From contig CM055315.2 of NCBI GenBank assembly GCA_029255685.2, positions 70,957,681 through 71,021,680 on the forward strand: a stretch of DNA of 64,000 nucleotides, written 5' to 3'. Shown here piece after piece: positions 53,068 to 63,733 of the stretch. The stretch is from Silene conica. Taxonomy: Eukaryota; Streptophyta; Magnoliopsida; Caryophyllales; Caryophyllaceae. Below the pieces are notes generated by a model. It was given only the letters and a program-made list of their open reading frames with translations, was not told the DNA's origin and ran no database searches. The position numbers and the translations under genes are program-made. The stretch's first letter is position 1. Each line of letters starts with the position of its first letter.

Positions 53068-53670
53068 TGTTGAGCCATAAAAAGCCTGGTCAGATTAATT
53101 TCTACCCTGGTCAGGTAACACAAGCTAAGCAGGGAACACTCCGGACAAGCTTATGAACTTAAGAAGGATCAAGCCATACTTTACCCTGAACATGATACAT
53201 TCCTGTCATGATAGGCGAATAAGAGCTAATCAGAATAAAACTGAACTATGCCTGATCCACTCATTGTGAACAGCAAACCAGGAAACAACCAAGGAGAATA
53301 TCTTAAACCCTACTTTTTAGGAAGACCAAATCAGAAACCCTAAGCAAGCGTTGAAGAAATGTGTGATCATAGAACATAACATAGCTGTTAAGTTGATTGA
53401 GTCAGCCCAGATTAATAGGAGGTGTGCCCTATTAATCCGGAACCACAATTAGCATAAAAATAAGAATGTTGGAGCATCCAACGTTCAGATTATAAGCATT
53501 ATAGAATCAAGCAAAGTCATTTGTAAAAGATATGTTGTAATCAATCTTATATTTTTACTAGAAAAGCATTTACAAGTTATCATAATCAATATATATTATT
53601 TTGTTCAGAAATAACACACCCATCCCTTCTTGTAAAACATTCTTTGTTGCAAACATTCGTGAATGTCTTA
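53068..53670 (+). repeat. Tat-A 3' LTR (right border approximate)
   Basis: The sequence GTCAAGGGGCAAT (polypurine tract) precedes TGTTGAGCC, a plausible LTR start. The right border lies between 53655 and 53700, where the sequence changes to the coiled-coil frame of Tat-B; a TTGCAAACA phrase at about 53649-53657 could be the end. The LTR contains two CCTGGTCAG motifs 21 bp apart (53085 and 53106). The 5' partner is missing. Confidence 0.55.
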
Positions 53671-53699
53671 ATCTTTCCAGGAAAACCTTGCTAAAACAC

Positions 53700-54308
53700 T
53701 TTCCTTGTTTGTGAAGCGGCAGAGTGAGACCCTAATTGAAGAGAATATTCGTATGCGGGCGGAAAATGGGGAGGTCCCGGGAAAGATACGGGAGTTGCTA
53801 GCTGGCAAAGAGTAGGAGCAGGCTCTGAGGGAAAACCTCAGGGCTATATGCGAGAGGATCCGGTCGGAGTGCGCTGAGAGCCATAAGATGCTGGGGGAGT
53901 CGGTAGAGCGGGAGAAGGTGCTTCGGGCGTCCCGGCCTTAACTACAGGTAGTTCAATCCAAGCTGTCGCAGGTCCAGGCCTCAAACACCGATATGGTGCT
54001 CAGGGTGGAAGGTCTGGAGCAGAAGAAGGTTGTGCTGCATAGGGCTTTAATGTAGGCTCTTGCATATGCTACTGCTGACGCAGGATCAAGTGCGTCAAGG
54101 AATATCAAATGGAAAGTACATGTCTTGGGAGCTGGTTGCTCTTGAAAAAGCTTTTGCAGAGGAGTTTCCTGAGGGTCTAGATATGGACCTCATTTCTAAT
54201 GATGGCGATGAAGAAACGGTGGGGTCTCTGGGTGCTGGAGAAGAGGTGACTTATGGCCTTGCCGTTGATGATATTGATGTTCCTGTGGGTCTTACTCCTG
54301 GCGAGTAG
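53700..54308 (+). pseudogene. Tat-B antisense ORF, C-terminal coiled-coil part (fossil)
   Basis: Plus-strand coding with heptad-like composition (QSETLIEENIRMRAENGE, QSKLSQVQASNTDM) continues into an acidic tail (EFPEGLDMDLISNDGDEE). The tail ends with a stop at 54308. Similar long coiled coils end the Tat-A antisense ORF. It is broken. Confidence 0.6.
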
Positions 54309-54920
54309 GCTTTTGACTTTCTGGGCCCTGTTGGGAAATTTTTCATTTTAGCTTTTGGACTACCTTTTTTTGGGGACCTGCGTGGGCTGTTTGTTATATT
54401 TCTTGTGCTGGTCCATGTGGACCTTTTGACATTTTGAACTCTAGTTTGCCTTTTGGCAGTTTTATCAGATGGGTTCCACCTTCGTGTGGTGCTTTGATTT
54501 TTGTATTTTGCTGCCGTTTTTCTGGCGTTTTACGTTGTTCTTGGATGTGCATGCATGTTCGTTATGTTTCCCCATTGTTGTTTTGGTGTGCTGGTCTGGT
54601 TTTGGATACTCGTCCCTATGTTGAGGTACCAGGCTTTTACTTAGGTTCTCCTGTAGACGATACATTTTCCTCTTTAGGCCAGTCCACTAGTGTGGGTAAT
54701 TTCAGGTTCAAGACTTGTTCGGTGATAAAATAATAAAGCATGTTTTCTTTTTTTATTTAAACTCAGTTTTTCAAGGGCAGGGATTTAAAACTTAAAAGTC
54801 TCAAAAATTTAAAATTCTAACTTGAACCAGAGTATGCTTGCACAGAGTAGAACCTGAGATCTAAGGGAGCTGCTCCTGACTGGGGAGGTACCTCTTTGAT
54901 GATGTACTTTTTGAGATGGG
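54309..54920. other. Tat-B spacer between antisense ORF and integrase
   Basis: This is T/G-rich non-coding sequence. Nothing else is supported. Confidence 0.45.
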
Positions 54921-55603
54921 TTATGTTCCACGACCTGGGACCATTTGTCCTTCCATCATCATCAGTCTATAGGCTCCGTTACCGACTATGCTTTCCACCT
55001 GGTATGGCCCTTCCCAATTGTAGGCGAATTTCCCAGCTTGCCGATTTTTGGTGTTTTGGAAGACTTTCTTCAGGACCATGTCTCCTACCTGCAAAGTTAT
55101 GATTCTGAGGTTTTTGTTGTAGATCCTAGCTACCACTTGCCTGTACGAGGCCACCCTGATGTAGGCGCTGGTCCTGAGTTCGTCAACAGTGTTCAGGCAG
55201 CTTTCCATCTCCACCTGGTTCCTATCCTTGGTTATGCATCCATATCTGTGGGTTGGGATTTTGACCTCAGATGGGATTACCGTCTCTGCTCCGAAGATGA
55301 GACTGAAGGGGGTCTGCCCTGTCGCCACTTTTGGCGTGGTCCGGTCAGCCCACAGGACTAGAGGAAGCTCCTCTGCCCATTTCCTTCCCATCTCTTGCAG
55401 TTTCTTCTTCATGTTTTCGATGATGATCTTGTTGCTAGACTCATTCTGGCCATTGGACTGGGAGTTCTTGGGGGTGGACTTCTGGAGGGAGACATTCCAC
55501 CCAGCGCAAAAAGCCCCAGTCTTCTTTCAAATAAACTGGGAGCCATTGTCGCATATTATCTCTGAGGGGATGCCAAACATGGTGGATATGTTGCGCTTGC
55601 TCA
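54921..55603 (-). pseudogene. Tat-B integrase, C-terminal half (fossil)
   Basis: On the minus strand the integrase core end (FGIPSEIICDNGSQFI) is followed by SSNKIIIENMKKKLQ. Next come ELPLVLWADRTTPKV, ATGQTPFSLIFGAETVIP and a C-terminal VGDMVLKKVFQNT. It is clearly related to, but distinct from, the Tat-A integrase. It is broken. Confidence 0.8.
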
Positions 55604-55604
55604 T

Positions 55605-55730
55605 ATTAGTAAATAAGACAAAATAAATGCCATTCCCTAGGTACTTAACTTTTGTCTTATCTTCATATGTGGATATTTTTTGACCTGACGCAAGCTTGCG
55701 ACGAATATGTCCGTCACAAATGAGAATTCG
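55605..55730. mobile_element. MITE-like element, copy 2 (left-truncated)
   Basis: It shares with 3160-3302 the order AATAAGACAAAA, TTTGTCTTATCTTC, an AAGCTTGCGACG hairpin, and CACAAATGAGAATTCGTG. The left terminal repeat is absent. Confidence 0.45.
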
Positions 55731-55940
55731 TGTTTTTTGATGATGAGAGGGTTGAGTCTCCCGGGCCCATGCATTCCCGCACCTCCACATGAACCATGTA
55801 GGTCACCCCCTTCGGGGGCTGTAATGGTCAAATGGTCATCGCCCCAGCTGGTAGTCGAACCTGAGACGACCGCTCAACTCCAAAATTTCTGCAAGTTTCA
55901 AGGTTTAACCCAGCTACCACTGGACTAACACAAATTGACT
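55731..55940 (-). mobile_element. tRNA-derived SINE
   Basis: On the minus strand it starts GTTAGTCCAGTGGTAGCTGG, containing a box A, followed about 55 bp later by box B (AGGTTCGACTACC). This is the internal RNA polymerase III promoter of a tRNA-related head. The body continues GCCCCCGAAGGGGG and ends in a short A tail (CATCATCAAAAAA). I could not identify a clear target duplication. Confidence 0.6.
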
Positions 55941-56110
55941 TAGATTCACATGTTTAATCGTTTATTGAAGTTGGTAATATGATATCTAGTGATTTGTTGG
56001 GTTTACATGCTGGAAATTAAATATTGTTTAGAGACCGTTTGGAAACCGTCTTAAAATCATTGCAAGTGTAAACTTCTAAAAAAATCAGAAATTTTTGTGC
56101 AGGTACTGCC

Positions 56111-56510
56111 AGCCAGTAGGCCGACAGCCGGTTGACTGATCGGCTGGGAGAACATGTTCTTAATTGTTTTCACGATGAAAGATTGTGTCCAGGCCTTCTT
56201 AGCCGGGTGATCGGTCGCCGATCCACCGGCTGAGAGACCTTTCCTGATGTTTTTGAAAAATTTGGAAAAGAGGAGTGACTGCATAGTCGGGTGGCCGGCG
56301 GCCGGTACACCGGCTGTGCAGCGACTTGCTTTGAGATTTGAAAAATATCCAAAGTAAATGAGTTGCCAGCCTGGTGGCCGGCAAGGTGGCAACCATTCCA
56401 CCGGCTAGGAACCCCTCTTCTCGGTTTTTTACCTTTTAAAAGTTAAAGGTGGGCTTGTGGCTGGTCGGCCGGCAGCCGGTAGCCAGTAGCCAGGCCGGCT
56501 ACCAGCACCT
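56111..56510. repeat. Five GC-rich palindromic clusters at ~83-91 bp intervals
   Basis: Clusters start at about 56111, 56201, 56285, 56368 and 56459, each 35-45 bp. Each is built around facing halves such as AGCCGGGTG with CCACCGGCT, or GGCCGGC with GCCGGT. The intervening sequence is AT-rich and shows little similarity between intervals. No gene is present. Confidence 0.75.
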
Positions 56511-56772
56511 GTTTTGTGTAAAATGATTTTAACTTTTGATCTGTGTTTCCGATTTGGTTGTGTCCTTCTCCGTATGATTCTTATGTATGAATATTATCGT
56601 ATGGTGTGTAGCATAGCTTAAAGAGTGAATGAGATGTTAACTCATTTTGTGTTTGCGTATTGAAGTATGCCTTAAGATTTGGCCTCTGAATTCAATACGT
56701 TTTGTGTTGTGGCTGAGTATTAGGACATGCCTTACCTCTAAGTCTAATACGCATGTGTTGCGTCTCGGGTCG

Positions 56773-57393
56773 TAGAGCTGATCAAATGGCCAAGTCCCCA
56801 AAAGCCCTACCCGACCTGATCCTCTTTTTCCCGGGCTTGGGCTAAACTCTCGGGCCCAAAAAAGCCCAAAGCCCGATCCATGCGGCCCGAGGGAAAAATT
56901 AGGCTGGATTTGGGCTAAACTCTTGGCCCCAAAAAAGCCCAAAGCCCGGCCCCAATTTTAATAATTTGCGTAATGTGTAGTAGTGTACATTGTATAAGTA
57001 AGCAAAAAGTCAAAAACTATTGATTATAGATATACTATTGCCTACGACCAAGTTTTATATTCATGTTTTCATATAAATCTGGGTTCATTTTACTTGGAAT
57101 TGTGGATTAGAATTTGCTAAAACCTCGTTTCAAGCATTTTTTAGTCGTATGATAATCTTGAATGTTAGAATTTCGTTGTATTGTTTTTGAATGTGCCCTT
57201 TTGCCTCTTCACATTTTGAATGCGTCACGAGTCGTTAGGGCCAAAAAAGCCCGATCTAGCTCGAGGGCTGTATTTGGGCTAAAGAAAAAGGCCCATTGAC
57301 TTGGCCCGACCCGGCCCGACCCCAATGCATGGTTTTTTTTTAACAAATCAGCCCGGCCCAAGCCTTATCAAGCCCGGCCCATGATCAGCTCTA
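56773..57393. mobile_element. hAT-like MITE, GGCCC-rich family, copy 3
   Basis: Ends are TAGAGCTGATCA and, reading inward from the right, TAGAGCTGATCA, a perfect 12-bp match. GGGCC/CCCGGCCC clusters occur at both ends. The right flank GTCTCGGG is found on the left at 56762-56769, leaving three extra bases (TCG) before the left end. The 8-bp duplication is therefore present but not clean. Confidence 0.85.
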
Positions 57394-58104
57394 GTCTCGG
57401 GATATGCCTTAATTCACTACTACAAAAATGGAATATAGAGGCGCTCACCTCCCGACGCTTATTAAAAAACTGCTTAAATATGTTTAATTAAGCCAAAGTA
57501 TGGAGCGCTATGATAGAGCGCCTCTAAAAATGCTAAACTAAACCCAAAAAAATTAAAAAACACGCACAAAAATCCGCGCCAAGCTTTCCCCATTCCCTCA
57601 TCAGTATAACCCTTGAAATAAAAATCTTCCCCATTCTTGGGAACTACGAACGACGAAGTTGCATTAGAAATTGAAGATTAATGAAAGTGAACAACAAAGA
57701 AGAAGCTTCAATCAGGTATCAAAATTAGAAGATTCATCATTCCAGTTTTTGATTGTTTTCCTTTTTCACTGTTATTTTTATTCCAATTTTTTTGTTTTCC
57801 TTGTTTATTATTGGGATCTATATATAGTTCTTGATTTTCATATAAACTCATGATGGTTGCTACTTTTTTAGTGCAATTTTGAATGTAATATGACTTACGT
57901 TGCAAAATTGTTGATACATCACCCAAATTCTGGTTAGAGAATCAAACGATCTTAATGGTAGCATATAAATAAATTTAAGTGAATTAGATAGTTTGGCAAG
58001 AGCAACTAGCATTCGTGGGGATGTGTAACTACTCAACTTGGATTTTTCATGGAGAACAATTATATCAAAGTGTATATCTTTGAATCTGTTTCTTTTTACT
58101 GCAG

Positions 58105-59134
58105 GTCCTTGTGGATCTCTGTACCACTGGCTCTGGTGTGGATTGGTATGTCCTTTTCGTCTTCTTTGTTGGTATTAACTTAAATTTTATTCTAAAGAAG
58201 TAACCTTGTATGCGGAATACAAATCTTATCTCATCTTAAACCGAAGTCCTCAATCGCAGGATGTCGCAATTAAAGTTTTTTCCAAGCAAGAATATTCGGA
58301 AGAAGTTATATCTTCTTTCAGACAAGAGGTAGCCACTTATGCATTTGAACTCGAGTTTGTCAATGGTACGGTTGCGGTTTTTTCAATGTTATTGCTTTAC
58401 GCTTTCTATTATATACTCATAATACAAATGCGACTGATGAAGGGCATTTAGGCCTCTGAGTTTTCCGGCTCATTGTGATGTCTCACACAGTATGTTGATT
58501 TTGTGTTAGGTTTCAGTTATGAAGCGACTTCAGCATCCAAACATTCTTTTATTCATGGGCGTAGTGACTTTACCTTAGCGTTTTTGCATAGTTACAGATT
58601 TGCTTTATCGGTTCATTTTTAGCTTTCCTTTTCAAGAATGATACACTAGAATGCTAGTTGAATTATTTGTTTTTCCTTTGTAGACACGTTTACATATAAT
58701 ACTCGATCCAAAAGCAAATGTACACTGTCTGAGGTTGCATAAGCTAAGAAGTGTATGCATTTTAGTAAGTCATTTCAATTAGTCCATTGTCCATTACATT
58801 TAAAAGAGAGACAATATTAGCCGTGTTCTTATCAATCTTCTGTTATTATGCAGGGGAAGCCTGTTTCGGTCTGTTGCAGAAGAGTACATCAAAACTAGAC
58901 TGGAGACGACGAATTCTTATGGCTTTAAACATAGTCAGTATTTATTCTTGTCACTATTCTCTTACAGATGCAATATCTGAAAGCTTAAATATTTGATTAT
59001 GAGCCCCATACTTCTTGAAAACATAATGCAGTCTCGAGGAATGAATTATCTACATAACTGCAATTCACCTATTATTCACCGCGATTTGAAGTCTTCTAAT
59101 TTGCTTGTTGATAAAAATTGGAGTGTCAAAGTTT
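58105..59134 (+). pseudogene. Captured Raf-like MAPKKK kinase fragments with introns
   Basis: Five exon-like pieces follow the order of a plant Raf-like kinase domain. 58105-58145 holds the glycine-loop end (GPCGSLYHWLWCG). 58260-58328 holds DVAIKVFSKQEYSEEVISSF with the VAIK lysine. 58510-58575 holds VSVMKRLQHPNILLFMGVV. 58854-58932 holds LLQKSTSKLDWRRRILMALN. 59032-59134 holds [20 protein letters not shown] and [12 protein letters not shown]. Most retain CAG acceptors and GT donors. The DFG segment and the rest of the lobe are lost or unrecognisable, and the exon at 58854 reads GEACFG where GSLF is expected. It is most like the EDR1/CTR1 or PAS-containing MAPKKK group. It cannot encode an active kinase. 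Confidence 0.8.
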
Positions 59135-59873
59135 TGTTTACATATTCCATTGTTGTCTGCTTGACATACCTCTCAAATTAAAGTAGGAAATGACTCTATT
59201 TCTCCTATCTTCTGGCAGGTTGCTTTGAGAATTGATTATTCATTCATTTCTGTAAGTTCAGCATTCTGCCTACAGTATTTAACATTCAGGTTTCAGAGTT
59301 CATGTCAGTTGAACCCATTTACTTATTACTAATTATAGAATGAATTGGACCAAGAATGTTGGCACTTACAAAGTCATCTACCTGGAGCACCCAATCTTAA
59401 TTTGAACACATAAACCGTGTCTTGGTATATTTATTTGGTGCATTTTTCTTTCCTCTTCTTATTAGATATGAAATAGATAGATGGTCATGTTAGGTTCTAA
59501 ACTTAACATGTCTATTCTCTTTAGCAGACAATTTGGAATATTAGATTCTGAGACACTCAAACATGGTATGACCTGTTAGCTTAATTCGAAAAATGTAGAG
59601 TTTATATGTTAAAAGAATTTCTGAGAGACTATGACATTTAGCCATTCACGCTTCCTCTTTTTAAACTGGTCTTTAGGTTTAAACAACTACTACACTGGTG
59701 TTGCTTGAACCATGATCTATTAGTGTGTTTTATATCTACTGTATTATAACAAAAATTGTTGACAACTGTAAGCTAATTTGTTCTATTAAATTGATTTCAA
59801 GTATTTCGATTCAGTGTTGATCTTCAGTTATTGGTAGCTGTTAGTTTCTTCAGTTATTGGTAGTTGTTAGCTT

Positions 59874-59999
59874 ATGATACATTATGTGAAGACGGAACAA
59901 CAATTATTGTCTGATCTGGGAATTTCTCTACCCGGTGATTTTGACTCAAGTGAATCTAGCTCAGATGAGTCTAGCCCAGACTCCGATCACGATAATTAA
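59874..59999 (+). CDS. Small acidic reading frame of unknown origin in CACTA-3
   Basis: An ATG frame of 41 residues ends SSESSSDESSPDSDHDN. It could be the last exon of a captured gene or of an ancestral transposon gene. The composition is compatible with a protein C-terminus but I do not recognise it. Confidence 0.3.
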   Translation: MIHYVKTEQQLLSDLGISLPGDFDSSESSSDESSPDSDHDN

Positions 60000-61179
60000 T
60001 TGTAAGGTAATATTTTTTTGAATTTCTTGATGTTCTCATCTTTACTTGGTGTTATGTCTTTTCTCTCCTTTTGAACTTTTAAGTGTTTTGTCGCTTCTTT
60101 TGTCAATAATGGTAATATCTGAACTTATAATTTATGAGGATGTATTTGATCGTTCGATAAATTTGATATGCTATTAAATAACATAGAAAATCTTATCAAT
60201 GACTTCCATTGTTTTCACTTGAATTTTCAGTAATCTTATGGTCAAGCTACTTTATGTATCGCCAAGCTCAAGCTTCATCGCAAGGATTGCTTAACAGACA
60301 CCGAAGATATGTATTTCTAAGATACCGCAAATAGTCACTTGCTATCGTTAGTTGCGAATAATAGAGAACTAAATTTGTTTCGGATAGTTGGATAATATTA
60401 TTTTGAAGTATTTTTTATTTGAGATACATTTATTCTTATGGGGTTCGGTTATGTATTTGACATTAAAGTTGTTTAATGCTAAGATATGTTCGTTTCTAGA
60501 AAAATTGTGTGTAATTCCGATTGTGGCAAGAAATATGTTTGTTCGAAGGTAATATAGTAAGAAACACAGGGGCAATAAATAATATTGTTATTGTAATACA
60601 AAAGCGGCGCAAAAAAGCGCTTGAACATAAGCATAGCGGTGCATAATAGATGATAGTCGCATTATTTTATGAGGCGCTTTGAAAGCGTCCTATGTTCTCT
60701 AGCGGTGCGTACAAACCACTGTTATAGCACACAAATAGCGCGTCAAGTTTTGCGGCGCTATATTCTAGCTTTACCGACGCAATAAAATAGCGTCGCCTTA
60801 GGGGGTAGCGGCATAGGCAAATGCGGCGCATATAAAAGCGTCGGTATAACTCCTCCCGACGCTATTTAGCTTCGCCATATGGGATTAAAAAGCGTCGTAA
60901 TAATCCATTTCCAATGTAATGAAAGTTGGTTGTCTGAGTCTAGTACATGTGTGTTTGTCGTGTTGGGACATGCCTTGAGTGTTGGCCTCTGAGTCCAATG
61001 CATATTTATGTGGCTGTGTCGGGATATGTCTTAAGTTGACCTCTGAGCCTGTCGCGTAGAGTTATTATGCATCGGGGTAGCTTCGGTTGGAACACCGAGC
61101 CTAATGTGTAATTGCGGAGTACTGGGATATGCCTTGAGCGAGCCTCTGAATCCAGTACGTTCTGTGTTGTATTGATTAT

Positions 61180-61310
61180 GCCTCGAGTGGGGCTCTAAAC
61201 CAATGCATGTTGATAGCGTGTCTGGTTTTGCCTCGAGTGGGCCTCTGAACCAATGCATGTTGATAGCTTGTCTGGTTTTACCTCGAGTGGGCCTCTGAAC
61301 CAGATACGGT
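61180..61310. repeat. 50-bp tandem repeat, about 2.6 units
   Basis: CCTCGAGTGGGCCTCTGAAC recurs at 61181, 61231 and 61281, a period of 50 bp. Confidence 0.85.
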
Positions 61311-61879
61311 GTTATGATTTGGATTGATATACTTTGTTGTATGTTATCTCGTGTTAACTGAATTATGTTAAGTATCGCATGATGTTTCAAATATAGCTAT
61401 CACATGATGATTGATTGATTAGTATGTTTCACATGATTAGTTGTAGTATCTAAACATGCTTGCTTGTATATAATTCATATATGCCTGCTAACATGTTTTA
61501 TGACCATAAGTGGCTGGGAGAACCTCGAGTTACTCCCAATGATTGTGGCGTATATGTTTCATGTGTGACATGTTTGTGCTGATATGGGGATTGCCCGAGA
61601 GCAAGCGAGCGATGTGTTACATCGACATGACTATATTCTTAGATCGTTAGCTAGTTCCGTTTCATTTCAGTTTTGCTATATATTCATGGGATGTGTTATC
61701 CGTGTTTGACAATGTTGTACATATACTTAAACTTATCTATCATGTTTTATTTCCGCGTCTACTTTTACTTTGAATCTTCTCGCGTTGTTTACTTAATGTC
61801 AAGAAGTTTATTTCACTCATTTTCCCGCATGTTGTGTGATTTATTTTCAGCTACGCGAGAGGTTTTACAATTTTTCACA

Positions 61880-62990
61880 TTAAATTATCAAATTATTATC
61901 ACTAATTTTGTATACTTAATCTTGAACATATTTTCTTTATTAAATTTCGATATCAAAAAAATCAAATTTTGTTAGTTTAGATATTTAAAACAATTAATAA
62001 AATTTAAGGACCATTGATATTTTAAAACCGAGGAGTATCACACAGAAGAAAAATAAAAGATATTCTATATGATATCCCTAAGTTTTTTCAATTCATATTC
62101 TCTGGGTACCCCTCTTTTTCCATTTAAAAACTTTGACTGGACATAATTTGTGGTCACGAGTTCAAAATGCTTCGATTGGTTTTTTCAATTTCATCTCTTT
62201 TACAATCTTTGATTTGAAAAAAAAAAAGTATTGTTACTTTCGAACTTGTTAGGAAAGTTAAGGTCAGTTTTTAATCAAGTAAACTTTGACCAACTATATC
62301 TTATGGACTCATGGTTATGAGTTCATAGAGTAACGATTTATTTTCAAGTTGGTTATCTTTACGAGATCTTTCGTTTAAAAAGAGTTGCCGAGTTCAAATT
62401 CGTGACCAGAATTTATAGACGGTTAAATTTTTCTTAACTAAAAAAGCGGGGTACATAATAGAATATGAAAAAAAAATATAGGATTATTTCATGAACTTTC
62501 TATTAATTACTTTTCTTTGTAAATTGTCAAATTATTGTCACAAATTCCGTTTACTCAATCTTGAAAATATTTTCTTTATTAAATTTCAATATTTAAAAAC
62601 TCAAATTTGGTTAGTTTGGGTATATTAAAACAATTTGTAAAATTTAAGGACCATTGATATTTTTAAAAATCGAGGAGTATCACACAGGAGAAAAAAAGAG
62701 ATATTCTACATGGCATCCCTAAGTTTTTTCATATCATATGGGGTACCGCTCTTTTTCCATTTAAAAAGTTTGACTAGCTATAATTTGTGATCACGAGTTC
62801 AAAATGTATCGTTTTTTTCAAGTTAATGTTCTTTACAATCTTTAATTTGAAAAAAAAATATTGCTACTTTGAACTTGTTGCGAGAGTTGCAGTCAGTTTT
62901 CAACCAAATAAACTTTGACCGGCTATATCTTATGGTTATGAATTTCTATAGTAACGATTTTTTTAACTTGACCATCTTTACGAGATCCGT
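61880..62990. repeat. Tandem duplication of a ~639-bp AT-rich unit, diverged
   Basis: Corresponding phrases are AAATTATCAAATTATT (61882) and AAATTGTCAAATTATTG (62521). Others are GGACCATTGATATT and GAGGAGTATCACACAG in both copies. Identity looks like roughly 80%. No coding sequence is present. Confidence 0.8.
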
Positions 62991-63733
62991 GTTGTGATAC
63001 GGGTATCCTCGCGCTGCGATATGATTGTCGATGACAGTGTTGTGATGCCATCACCAAGAGTGACGATGGAAACGATATGGTTGTGTTGAGATTTTCTGTC
63101 CTTCTACTAGCGGTGTATGTGTTACTATCGTGTTTTAATGATGTTGTCCCTTTTGTTGTCGTGACGTGTGGATAAAATTTCGGATGTGATTATTTTATTG
63201 TCTTATTTTCATATGTTTTGCGTTCATGAGATCTAATTGCTGGTTTATGAATGAATTTGACGTGCGTGGAGCATTTTTTAACATAGGTGTATACTTGTGA
63301 GACGAACTATTGAAAGGATACATCATTTTGGTATAGACATATAGATGTTGTCATGGTCACTTTTGTTTATCAAGACCTTGGACTCCTGGGCGAGAGTAAT
63401 GTAGGATATAGGTGAGAGTCGTATGTGGTTGTTGTTTCGATAGTTGTAATTGTACCTTTGATAAGTGGAAACAAAGTTGTGGGAGATTGTTGGAGAACTT
63501 TCGGTAATGTGTGAAGTTAGGCGCCTGTTATCATGGTTTTAGAAAATAATTAGTGGAATATGTGTACAAAGCTAGAAGTCACGGGTGGAATATGATTCCT
63601 CGGTATGTTGGGATTAGTATCATGTTAACTGATGGATGAACTAGGAAGGAGAAAAAATTTTGAGGATTAGGGGAACATGTAATAGTTTTGAGTTATAAGT
63701 GAGGTTTGGGGGTTTAAATGCGGGGATAGAAAG
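62991..63733. other. Unassigned spacer, G/T-rich
   Basis: I see no convincing reading frame. The composition (many GTTGTG and GATGTTG phrases) resembles the long untranslated parts of plant retrotransposons. Confidence 0.35.

Larger units (their letters stand above)
12116..53670 (+). mobile_element. Tat-lineage gypsy element Tat-A, 5' part missing, interrupted by several insertions (fossil)
   Basis: Surviving parts on the plus strand are reverse transcriptase (12116-12236, resuming at 24906), RNase H, a second archaeal-type RNase H, and integrase to 28435. They are followed by an antisense extra ORF (29399-31743 resuming at 52501-52695), a polypurine tract at 53058 and a 3' LTR from 53068. 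Two RNase H domains plus an antisense extra ORF place it in the Tat/Ogre group. The 5' LTR, gag and protease are absent. Insertions are CACTA-2, a 1.15-kb unclassified segment, a hAT-like MITE and an Athila element. It is broken in several places. Confidence 0.8.
53690..55615 (-). mobile_element. Tat-B, outer right part (fossil)
   Basis: This half holds the C-terminal coding part of the antisense extra ORF on the plus strand, a spacer, and integrase on the minus strand. It complements the left half at 6846-7915 in order and orientation. Further pol and the 5' LTR are lost beyond about 55615, where a MITE copy begins. Confidence 0.65.
57415..60921. mobile_element. CACTA-3, non-autonomous CACTA element carrying kinase gene pieces
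   Basis: The left end CACTACTACAAAAATGG is clear at 57415. The right end is degenerate (reading inward CATTACATTGGAAATGG), matching 11 of 17 bases. Subterminal fields of GGCGCT/AGCGCC and GCGTCGG occur at both sides (57440-57540 and 60600-60900). No transposase is present. The interior instead holds exon-like pieces of a Raf-type MAPKKK gene. A 3-bp target duplication is not evident. Confidence 0.7.
56640..61875. repeat. LTR-like repeat with minisatellite array, interrupted by two transposons
   Basis: A loose tandem array carries the phrase ATGCCTTNAG..GGCCTCTGAATCCAATACG. It spans 56640-56772, 57394-57414 and 60922-61310, so the hAT-like MITE and CACTA-3 inserted into one pre-existing array only about 20 bp apart. 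The distal part (61430-61870) matches 2100-2538. Probably one LTR or solo LTR of a gypsy family; the borders are not defined. Confidence 0.45.

Noticed and set aside
53700-54308. A host coiled-coil gene
   Set aside because: Position, strand and composition match the C-terminal part of a Tat-type antisense ORF beside integrase.
55840-55940. A tRNA gene on the minus strand
   Set aside because: Box A and box B are present but no cloverleaf closes, and an extended body with an A tail follows, which indicates a SINE.
58105-59134. A functional host MAPKKK gene
   Set aside because: The pieces lack most of the kinase domain including DFG and sit between CACTA subterminal fields, so capture fits better.
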